Shown here one piece after another: positions 1 to 7,724 of a stretch of DNA of 64,000 bases. The stretch's first letter is position 1, and the number at the start of each line of letters is the position of its first letter. The DNA lies in NCBI GenBank assembly GCA_036936605.1, contig JAUPFV010000001.1, positions 166,804,643 to 166,868,642 of the forward strand, in the 5' to 3' direction. Position numbers and translations under genes: made by a program. The notes under the pieces were generated by a model. It did not search any database. It was not told the origin of the DNA and was given only the letters and a program-made list of their open reading frames with translations. The stretch is from Limnanthes douglasii subsp. nivea. Lineage: Eukaryota > Streptophyta > Magnoliopsida > Brassicales > Limnanthaceae.

Positions 1-1029
1 GGACATCCTATCCCTTAAAAAATGTTCTCAAAAGACAGACATTTCAAGTAGAATGACTAAGTGGTCAGTGGAGTTGGGGGACTTCGATATTGATTTTGCT
101 CCTCGAACAGCAATCAAAGCCCAGGTTGTGGCTGATTTCTTAGTTGAATTCCACTCAGATAGGGATACAGAACAAACTACTGAGATGAAAGATAAAAAGG
201 TCTGGATCGTCCGGACAGATGGTGGATCAAGTACTATGGGATGTGGTGCAGGGATATGCTTGACCTCTCCGTATGGTGACAAAATGTACCAGGCTATATG
301 CTTCGTTTTTAGGGATTCTAACAATGAGTCTGAATATGAAGCTACTATAGCTGGTTTGAAGTTGGCTTTCATTTGTGGAGCCAAAAGGGTCAAGTTAATG
401 AGCGATTCCCAGCTTCTTATTCATCATGCACAGGGTCAATCCGAAGCTAAAAAGGAGCAACTAGTGAAGTATTTACTTCTTCTTAAAAATGAGGCACTTA
501 AGTTCAAAAGCATCGTTTATGAGCACATACCCCGAACAGAAAATGAACTAGCAGATTCATTGGTAACCATAGCCTATACTGAGTCATACCCTTGGATCCA
601 TGTGTTGGAGTGCCCTTCCATTCAACTCAATATGGGTAAGGAGGAAGAAATTTTCGATGTACAGATGAAACAACCTCAAGATTGGAGGTTTCCTCTCCTG
701 CAGTATCTCTCCGATGGTATTTTGCCTCCGGACAAGTCGATAGCAAGAAAATTAAAGTACAAGGCTCGTGGTTTCATCATACTAAGAGATGTTCTTTATA
801 AGAAGTCTTACAGTAAACCCATTTTACGATGTTTGGGGGATGATATATCTCAAGTAGTCCTCTCTGAATTACATGATGGTGATAGATCAGCTCACTGTGG
901 ATTCAGGGCTCTAACAAGGAGAGTTTTATTGGCTGGCTATTATTGGCCCTCTATAATGCAAGATGCTAAGGAGCTGGTGAGAAGGTGTGACCCATGCTAG
1001 AGATATAGCAATGAAATCCATGTCACAGC
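1..1029 (+). pseudogene. Left part of outer Tat-type Ty3/gypsy element: RNase H and integrase N-terminus
   Basis: This is the left half of a Tat-lineage pol gene, cut by the window edge and by the nested element at 1030. The long frame opens at 53 with the end of the gypsy RNase H, then an archaeal-type second RNase H ('RTDGGSST', 'NNESEYEATIAGLKLA', 'SDSQLL' supply the D, E and D residues). The integrase HHCC finger follows ('HDGDRSAHCGFRALTRR', 'RRCDPC'). Two RNase H domains in tandem are a hallmark of the Tat lineage. Breaks: TAG at 998-1000 stands where the inner element has a Gln codon, and about one base is missing near 30-45 relative to the inner copy. The same reading resumes at 11385, after the inner element and its target duplication. 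Confidence 0.9.
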
Positions 1030-1293
1030 TGATAAGGAAAGATATTCCTTAGGGACTAAAGTGATAAGTTCTGTAATTATAGGATTAAATTAGGCTTTAG
1101 GAGAAACCGAAGGGTTAAAATTGTAAATATGTCAATATGTAACCGTTTCTCTAACTAACTCACCTTGCCTATTTAAAGAGGCTGAAGGAGTTATTTTGAC
1201 CTATGATATATTCAGAGGTACTTTTCACTACTTTAAATTCTCTCTGCAAACTTTCTGTTCTTAATTCACTCACTACAACTTTAATTCACACCA
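1030..1293 (+). repeat. 5' LTR of inner Tat element
   Basis: 264 bp, begins TGATAAGG and ends TTCACACCA. It matches 11121-11384 base for base as far as I can read. A TATTTAAAG motif near 1170 is the likely TATA box for the sense transcript. Confidence 0.95.
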
Positions 1294-1295
1294 AA

Positions 1296-1315
1296 TTGGC
1301 GCTAGAAAGAGGGGC
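1296..1315 (+). other. Primer binding site of inner Tat element
   Basis: Two bases after the LTR lies TTGGCGCTAGAAAGAGGGGC. TGGCGC-type sites at this position are typical of plant gypsy elements. I do not assign the priming tRNA. Confidence 0.75.
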
Positions 1316-1418
1316 GAGGATACCTTGATCAACAGATCAAAAATCAACGTTCGAGTTCTCGTTTTTTAAGTTTTTCGTTCGAATTTTCATATTTCATTTG
1401 ATTTTTCGCTGTTTGAAG

Positions 1419-3860
1419 ATGAATCCAGAGGAAGGTGACAATCCATCTGTTCGCAAGGCGATAGAGACGCTGAAATCCGATCTGCAAGTGGCAGGTAAAT
1501 CAGTTCCAATTCAATCAGTCCAATTTGACTTTGAAGGAAAAATGAATGAAATGATTAGGAAGGTGGCTGAGCTTGACGAATTGGTAAAAAAGAAAGGAGA
1601 TGATAACGGTGCTAGACTTAGGTCTAAAATAGCAGGAGGCGATCGTAATGATCAGTCTGATCAGTCGATGGATGAGGGCGATGATCACTATGAGCAGCGT
1701 AGGGCACGTTCTGAGCAAAAAAAAGAGTATAGCGGGATAAAGAAGAGGAAGGAAAAGTTACAAAGGCGACTGTATGAAAACTCTAGTGATGAGGAGGATT
1801 TTGGAGATTCTGAATCTGATGAAACACCGAGGTACGAACGTTCTCGAGGTCGTTCAAGAGGAACAGAGCGTGAGTTCCGGCCAGCTAAGGCGTATAAGGA
1901 GGGAAGGAAGAAGAAAGAGAGGCGAGTATACTCACCTCAGAAATACTCGCCTCGGAGGTGTTCGCCTCGGAAATATGAAGGTGAGTCTAGCTTATATGCA
2001 ACTGTGGGGATGAGAAATGAGGACCAGTATGTCCAGGGGGTTGATTGGAGGGACTCACCACTGGTCAGGGAGATCAGATCTGTGCCGCTACCGAGGCGGT
2101 TTGATATTTCCAAAGTTGAAAAGTTTGATGGGACTCAAGATCCCGATGACCACATAGAACAATTTAAAAACTACATGACTAATTTCGAAGATGATGATAG
2201 ATTGGTGTGTAGAGCTTTTTCCCAAACGTTTAAGGGAACTGCGCTAAAATGGTTCAATAAGATTCCTAAGGAATCGATTGCAAATTTTAGAAGTTTCTAC
2301 ACTGCTTTTCGGAGGCAGTTTGTGGGAAGCAAGGAAATGAGAGCCAATGGAGACACAATTATACAGTGCAAGCAGGCTGTGGGAGAGAAGTTGAAGGATT
2401 ATACCAAGAGGTTTGTGTCAACAAAGGCTGAATTGGATGACTGTGAAGAAAGTGTGGCTATGGCAGCGTTCAGGCAAGGGCTGTTGCCTGGGGATTTAGC
2501 CGATGAGACTACGAGGCGCAGGGCGTTAACTTTTGGAGCTCTTATGGCCCAGATTGAGGACCAGATTAAGGTCGAAGAATCGACGAGGGTTCGAGGAGGT
2601 GCTAGTATTGTTCAGAAGGGGAGTGGACAATCTAACGTCTCAAACAACAATACCTCGCGTCCGAAGAACAATCAAAATGTTTCTAACCGAGGAACCTCGA
2701 ACTCGTATCAAGGGGGATATAATCAACATAATTCTAACAATCAGCAGCAATTTAGGTCCAGGTCGAATGTGTGGGTAAGGCCAGATTACTATGCAGATTT
2801 AACTGAGAGCGTGGCTTCAATATATGAAAAAACAAGGGGAACAATCAATTTTAGAAAGCCACCAGCTATCAACAGACCAAGAGAGGAGCGAAATAATAAA
2901 TTCTGTAGGTATCATGAAGACATCGGCCATGATACAAATGATTGCATTGCCCTGAAGAAGGAGATGCAAATTCTGATCGAAAATGGAAAGTTGTTAGAAT
3001 ATGTCAGGAAGAATGCCAAGGCAATAGCTCCCAAAGGAGGTAATCCCAATTCTAAGCAGGAAACTGCGTTAATGATTTTAGATGTTGCAGGTGAGGCAGA
3101 TGGTTTCGATGTAGCCTCGGAATATGTCGAACCAGACCCCAGTCGACTATTGTTAATGTCGATAGATGAGCCGATGCGTCAGGGACGTGTTCGAGATTTG
3201 TGTGCCTTTTTCGAATCACTAACTATATTTGGAGGGGATTCGATGACTAACAACACCAATAATTCGAGGAAGAGGCATATAGTAAACTTAACGCGGCAAA
3301 TTGAGGGAGGCGCATCGGTACATCTAAGCAGCAGAAAGGATGTGCCCTTTATAATTTTCGACGGGGATGATTTGAGGGGGATTACTGGGCCACATGAGGA
3401 TGCGGTGGTCATTGGAGCAGAAGTATGCGGGGTGGAGATTCGACGAGTGCTGATTGACACAGGAAGCTCTGCTAATGTGCTTTTCAAGTCAACGTATGAG
3501 AGATTGACTGCTCCGCCTCGAATAGAAAGATCAGAAAGGACTATCATAGGGTTTACTGGCGCAACTGCAAATGTGATAGGAGAGTTCGAGGGTGAAATTT
3601 CTTTGGGAAAGGGGCCTTTCAAGAAAAAAGTACAAGTACTTTTTGTGGTGGTAGATTGTCCATCAAGTTACAATGCTATTTTTGGGAGGTCGTGGTTGGC
3701 GAAGATGTATGCTGTAGTTTCCACAGTTCATCAGTGTTTGAAATATGTAATTGAAGACCGGGTCGGTGTAGTTCGAAGTGATCAAAAGGTAGCAAGAGAA
3801 TGTTACGCTGCTGCATTTAGACTACGGGGCAAAAGTTCTGATGATCTGATGGAGAATTAG
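1419..3860 (+). CDS. Tat gag-protease polyprotein
   Basis: An 813-codon ORF starting at the first ATG after the PBS ('MNPEEGDNPSVRKA'); an upstream in-frame TTG at 1398 is not needed. A charged Arg/Ser-rich N-terminal half leads into the retrotransposon gag domain (from about residue 235, 'FDGTQDPDDHIEQFKNYM'). Next is a Tat-type zinc knuckle ('CRYHEDIGHDTNDC', about residue 495) and an aspartic protease with 'LIDTGSSANVLF' (about residue 678). Gag packages the element RNA and the protease matures the polyprotein. The ORF ends at TAG 3858-3860, and the pol domains follow in the same frame without a gap. The decayed copy at 52.7-57.8 kb has a stop at the same place, so this end is a family feature, not damage. 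Confidence 0.93.
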   Translation: MNPEEGDNPSVRKAIETLKSDLQVAGKSVPIQSVQFDFEGKMNEMIRKVAELDELVKKKGDDNGARLRSKIAGGDRNDQSDQSMDEGDDHYEQRRARSEQKKEYSGIKKRKEKLQRRLYENSSDEEDFGDSESDETPRYERSRGRSRGTEREFRPAKAYKEGRKKKERRVYSPQKYSPRRCSPRKYEGESSLYATVGMRNEDQYVQGVDWRDSPLVREIRSVPLPRRFDISKVEKFDGTQDPDDHIEQFKNYMTNFEDDDRLVCRAFSQTFKGTALKWFNKIPKESIANFRSFYTAFRRQFVGSKEMRANGDTIIQCKQAVGEKLKDYTKRFVSTKAELDDCEESVAMAAFRQGLLPGDLADETTRRRALTFGALMAQIEDQIKVEESTRVRGGASIVQKGSGQSNVSNNNTSRPKNNQNVSNRGTSNSYQGGYNQHNSNNQQQFRSRSNVWVRPDYYADLTESVASIYEKTRGTINFRKPPAINRPREERNNKFCRYHEDIGHDTNDCIALKKEMQILIENGKLLEYVRKNAKAIAPKGGNPNSKQETALMILDVAGEADGFDVASEYVEPDPSRLLLMSIDEPMRQGRVRDLCAFFESLTIFGGDSMTNNTNNSRKRHIVNLTRQIEGGASVHLSSRKDVPFIIFDGDDLRGITGPHEDAVVIGAEVCGVEIRRVLIDTGSSANVLFKSTYERLTAPPRIERSERTIIGFTGATANVIGEFEGEISLGKGPFKKKVQVLFVVVDCPSSYNAIFGRSWLAKMYAVVSTVHQCLKYVIEDRVGVVRSDQKVARECYAAAFRLRGKSSDDLMEN

Positions 3861-3866
3861 CAGTTT
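3858..3866 (+). promoter_or_regulatory. Candidate stop-codon readthrough site between gag-pro and pol
   Basis: In-frame TAG followed by CAG TTT. The equivalent site in the third Tat copy (54563-54571) reads TAG CAG TTA, which fits the UAG-CARYYA readthrough consensus known from plant RNA viruses exactly. The site here differs only in the last base. Pol continues in the same frame on the other side. Confidence 0.55.
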
Positions 3867-5360
3867 GGGGGGTTGTCTTCTGATGGAACAGATGAGGGAA
3901 TTGATGATCCGAGGTCAACCCCGAGTTCTGTAGTGGTCAATGAAGAAATAGAGGAATATATTTTCAATAATGGCAGGGTACTTCGAATTGGCACTCTGCT
4001 ATCTTTGTCGATGCGAGAAAAGTTATTGAATTTTTTGTATGAAAACTTGGATGTGTTTGCCTGGAGATCCGAAGATGTAGTAGGGGTCCCAAGCAACATC
4101 ATATGTCATAGCTTAGCGGTTGATCCAAAGGTCAAACCGATTATCCAAAAAAGAAGGGCTTTTTCATTGGAGAAATCTGAGGCCATAGTTGCTGAAGTGG
4201 ATCGGTTATACAAGATGGGGCACATTAGGGAGGCTAATTATCCGAGATGGACGGCTAATCCGGTGGTAGTAAAAAAGAAGAATGGAAAATGGCGAATGTG
4301 TGTGGACTTCACAGATTTGAATAGAGCCTGTCCAAAAGATCCTTTTCCGGTGCCTCGAATAGATCAGCTAGTGGATTCCACTTCGGGAAATAAAATTTTG
4401 ACTTTCATGGATGCATTTTCGGGGTACAATCAAATTCGAATGAATCCAGATGATGAAGAAAGCACGACTTTTATTACTGATAGAGGTTTGCATTGCTATA
4501 AAGTAATGCCATTTGGATTGAAAAATGCTGGGTCAACATATCAGAGGCTGATGAATAAGGCGTTTGCTTCACAGATTGGGAGAAATATTGAAGTGTACAT
4601 CGATGACATGCTTGTTAAAAGCAAAAGTGATGATGAACATATTGATGATTTAGAAGAAACGTTTTTGAATCTTAGAGCCATTCAATTGAAGTTGAACCCA
4701 GAAAAATGCACATTTGGAGTCCGATCTGGCAAATTTTTGGGGTATATGATTAGTGAAAGAGGAATCGAGGTGGATCCAGAACAGTTGAAGGCTCTGATAT
4801 CGATGTCCTCACCTCGGAATATCAAAGAAGTGCAAATGTTAACAGGCAGGTTAGCAGCTCTGAACAGATTCATTTCTCGTTTTTCAGATAAGTGCTTGCC
4901 TTTTTTCCAGGTGCTGCGTAAACCCAATAATTTTGAGTGGACTTCGGATTGTGAAGAAGCCTTTTTGAAGATAAAAAATCTTTTGTCCTCTCCTGAAATA
5001 TTATCAAAGCCTCGGAAAGGTGAGCAGTTATTTTTGTATATAGCAGTGTCAGATTATGCAGTAAGCGCAGTTTTGATCAGTGAGGACACAAAAATTTCGA
5101 AGCCAGTTTACTATGTCAGTAAAAGTTTGGTTGATGCTGAGAAACGCTACTTGAAGCTCGAAAAATTGGCACTGTGTATAGTAGTGGCAGCAAGAAAAAT
5201 GCGCCCTTACTTCCAGGCACATACGATTGTAGTTCGAACTTCATATCCATTAAAAAATGTTTTGCAAAAACCAGACATTTCAGGGAGAATGACCAAGTGG
5301 TCTGTGGAATTGGGAGATTTCGATGTGCTGTTTTCTCCTCGAACAGCTATCAAAGCATAA
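3861..5360 (+). CDS. Tat reverse transcriptase and gypsy-type RNase H
   Basis: In frame with gag-pro across the TAG, 499 codons to TAA 5358-5360. An acidic linker precedes the RT, which has all the expected motifs: 'KKKNGKWRMCVDFTDLN', 'FMDAFSGYNQI', 'PFGLKNAGSTYQRLMNKAF' and the catalytic 'YIDDM' (about 4597-4611). The connection/RNase H region follows ('FLYIAVSDYAVSAVLI', 'KLALCIVVAARKMRPYFQ'). It converts element RNA to DNA. The first ATG-type start after the TAG is not well placed, so translation probably comes from readthrough of gag-pro. Ending: the TAA is TAT in the third copy and CAG in the outer copy, so it looks like a private nonsense mutation. Confidence 0.92.
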   Translation, partial: QFGGLSSDGTDEGIDDPRSTPSSVVVNEEIEEYIFNNGRVLRIGTLLSLSMREKLLNFLYENLDVFAWRSEDVVGVPSNIICHSLAVDPKVKPIIQKRRAFSLEKSEAIVAEVDRLYKMGHIREANYPRWTANPVVVKKKNGKWRMCVDFTDLNRACPKDPFPVPRIDQLVDSTSGNKILTFMDAFSGYNQIRMNPDDEESTTFITDRGLHCYKVMPFGLKNAGSTYQRLMNKAFASQIGRNIEVYIDDMLVKSKSDDEHIDDLEETFLNLRAIQLKLNPEKCTFGVRSGKFLGYMISERGIEVDPEQLKALISMSSPRNIKEVQMLTGRLAALNRFISRFSDKCLPFFQVLRKPNNFEWTSDCEEAFLKIKNLLSSPEILSKPRKGEQLFLYIAVSDYAVSAVLISEDTKISKPVYYVSKSLVDAEKRYLKLEKLALCIVVAARKMRPYFQAHTIVVRTSYPLKNVLQKPDISGRMTKWSVELGDFDVLFSPRTAIKA

Positions 5361-7166
5361 GCTTTAGCAGATTTTTTGGTGGAGTTTCACTCAAGCAGAT
5401 CCGAAGAGAAAGATGCTGAAAGGGTGAATGGGAATCCGACGTGGACAATACGAACTGATGGGGGATCTAGTAGTAAAGGGTCAAGTGCAGGAGTTGAATT
5501 GGTAGCACCAACGGGGGAATTTATGTTTCAAGCTATAAAATTTGGCTTTCATGCTTCAAATAACGAAGCTGAATATGAGGCTGTGCTAGCAGGGTTGCGC
5601 TTGGCGAAGATTTGTGGAGCAATGTTTGTACGCTTGGAAACGGATTCACAGTTGGTAGTTAATCACGTTAAAGGGGTGTCAGAAGCTAAAAAGGAGCGTT
5701 TGGTTTTGTACCTACAAGAGCTTCGGGGGATGATGGCGCAGTTTGAAAATGTCGAAGTGGAGCATATTCGAAGAGGAAACAACACTATGGCTGATTATTT
5801 GGCAACAATGGCTTATTCAGAAGAATACCCATGGATTGTAACACAACCATCGCCTTCGATCACACCAAATTCTGAGCAATGTGAAGTTCTTGATGAGCTG
5901 GTAAATAATCCGATGTGCGCTCGAGGAGATTGGAGGTTTGACTTGTTAAACTTTATTTCAAATGGAATATTACCTATGGATAAACACTTGCTCAAGAAAA
6001 TAAAGTACAAATCCCTTGGCTATGTGGTACTGGATGGAGTATTGTACAAAAGGTCTGCTTCGAAACCTTTACTACGATGTTTAAGCAAGCATGAGTCTCA
6101 GAACGTTCTGTCCGAACTGCATGATGGGGATGGGTCAGCTCATTGTGGGTTTAGAGCTTTAACGCGTAGGGTATTGTTGGCAGGGTATTATTGGCCTACC
6201 ATTTTGCAAGATGCCAATTCGTTAGTTCGAAGTTGTGACACTTGCCAAAGGTATGCAAATTTAATACACAAACCAGCTGTACCCCTAATGACAATTTCAG
6301 AGGCGGTTCCTTTCGACAGGTGGGGAATTGATTTAGTGGGACCATTACCTATGGCTTCTGGTGGAAGACAAATGATTATTGTTGCGGTTGATTATTTTTC
6401 GAAGTGGGCAGAAGCAGAACCCTTAGCTGGGACAAAAGCTAAGGATGTAATCAAATTTATTCAAAGTAACATTTGCTACCGTTTTGGAGTACCTCGGAAA
6501 ATAACAACTGATAATGGTCCTCAATTTAATAACAAAGAAATGGACTCTTTTTGTTCTTCGAAGGGGATACAGCAATGTTTTTCCACTCCTTTTCACCCCC
6601 AGGCAAATGGACAGGTAGAAGTTACAAATAGATCTATTTTGGATGGTTTGAAGAAAAATTTGGCAGGAGCAGCAGGGAAATGGCCAAATTTTCTTCAAGA
6701 AGTATTATGGGCATATAGAACAACCCCTAGAGAGGCTACAAAAGAAACTCCTTTTTCATTAGTTTATGGGATGGACGCTGTGTGCCCTGCTGAATCTACA
6801 TTGCCCTCCTATAGACTACTACAATATTCCGATGCAGATAACGATGAGGCCAGAAGGGTGGAACTTGATTTGTTGGAAGAAAAAAGGGTCAAGGCACATT
6901 TGAATGTGATCCATTATCAAACATTAATGAGAAGCAGGTACGATGCTAAAGTTAAGAGAAGGGAATTCAAAATTGGCGATCTAGTGTTACGAAAAGTATT
7001 TCTTCACACCAAGGATAAACACCTCGGAAAATTGGCCCCGAATTGGGAAGGTCCTTACGAAGTTACAATGAGGGTCAAACCAGGTTCCTACAGGTTATCA
7101 GATCGAGAAGGGAGGATGCTCAAGCACCCTTGGAACATAGAGCACTTGAAATTGTACTGTGAGTAA
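5361..7166 (+). CDS. Tat archaeal-type RNase H and integrase
   Basis: Continues the pol frame after the TAA at 5358-5360 for 601 codons. The second, archaeal-type RNase H has 'RTDGGSSSKGSSAG', 'NNEAEYEAVLAGLRLA' and 'ETDSQLVVNH'. The integrase has the HHCC finger ('HDGDGSAHCGFRALTRR', 'CDTCQRY'), then the DDE core: D in 'DRWGIDLVGP' (about 6316), D in 'TDNGPQFNNKE' (about 6507), E in 'HPQANGQVEV' (about 6594). A C-terminal DNA-binding region ends '..HPWNIEHLKLYCE'. No stop interrupts it. If the TAA upstream is real, RNase H2 and integrase would be lost from this copy unless supplied by another element. Confidence 0.92.
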   Translation, partial: ALADFLVEFHSSRSEEKDAERVNGNPTWTIRTDGGSSSKGSSAGVELVAPTGEFMFQAIKFGFHASNNEAEYEAVLAGLRLAKICGAMFVRLETDSQLVVNHVKGVSEAKKERLVLYLQELRGMMAQFENVEVEHIRRGNNTMADYLATMAYSEEYPWIVTQPSPSITPNSEQCEVLDELVNNPMCARGDWRFDLLNFISNGILPMDKHLLKKIKYKSLGYVVLDGVLYKRSASKPLLRCLSKHESQNVLSELHDGDGSAHCGFRALTRRVLLAGYYWPTILQDANSLVRSCDTCQRYANLIHKPAVPLMTISEAVPFDRWGIDLVGPLPMASGGRQMIIVAVDYFSKWAEAEPLAGTKAKDVIKFIQSNICYRFGVPRKITTDNGPQFNNKEMDSFCSSKGIQQCFSTPFHPQANGQVEVTNRSILDGLKKNLAGAAGKWPNFLQEVLWAYRTTPREATKETPFSLVYGMDAVCPAESTLPSYRLLQYSDADNDEARRVELDLLEEKRVKAHLNVIHYQTLMRSRYDAKVKRREFKIGDLVLRKVFLHTKDKHLGKLAPNWEGPYEVTMRVKPGSYRLSDREGRMLKHPWNIEHLKLYCE

Positions 7167-7400
7167 AACTGAACTTCGAATTTTTGTAAAACAGACATAC
7201 TCTTTCCTTATCTGTTGGCCCAGAAAGGTTTTAACGAGGTGTCTGATTGATATTGAATTTTTTAATAAAATTTCTTTTGGCCATTGGTTGTTTGTTACGA
7301 TGTATGATTTATTATTTTGGTAATTTGGCAAAGATTGATCATCTTTGAAAGTTGACCAAGAATAATTTTCCGAAGCGATAGCTTTGAAGAAACAACCAAA
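7167..7400 (+). other. Untranslated spacer after integrase
   Basis: AT-rich non-coding DNA between the integrase stop and the tandem repeats. Related but diverged sequence lies after the integrase of the third Tat copy (about 57840-58120), for example the shared AAAGATTGATCA stretch. I see no gene. Confidence 0.6.
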
Positions 7401-7570
7401 TTTTTCGAGGTGCCACGACTTATGAGCACATCTATTTTTCGAGGTGCCACGTCTTATGAGTGCATCTATTTTTCGAGGTGCCACGTCTTATGAGTGCATC
7501 TATTTTTCGAGGTGCCACGTCTTATGAGTGCATCTATTTTTCGAGGTGCAATGACTTATGCATTTATGTT
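7401..7570 (+). repeat. 34-bp tandem repeat, about five copies
   Basis: Units start at 7401, 7435, 7469, 7503 and 7537, each beginning TTTTTCGAGGTGC. The second to fourth units are nearly identical; the first and last are diverged or partial. They lie between integrase and the antisense gene, where Tat elements often carry short satellite-like arrays. Confidence 0.92.
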
Positions 7571-7724
7571 TAAGAATAACCAGTTCAAACAAGTATACCA
7601 GAAATTTAAGATAAAAAAAAAAGATAAGTGATTTCCTCGTGGAATAAAATGCGAAGTTTACAAAAAGAAGAGGAGGGAGTACTTAATCACATGCACAAAA
7701 AACAAAAACAAATTGCCTAGCCTA

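Noticed and set aside
3179..3622. Minus-strand open frame inside gag-pro
   Set aside because: Shadow of the protease reading; no family resemblance and not kept as a unit beyond what the sense protein imposes.
3841..3900. Ogre-like intron between gag-pro and pol
   Set aside because: Only one stop separates the ORFs, and I see no matched donor and acceptor that would remove it cleanly; readthrough fits better.
7401..7570. CRISPR-like array
   Set aside because: Units are contiguous tandem copies without unique spacers, in a plant retrotransposon.
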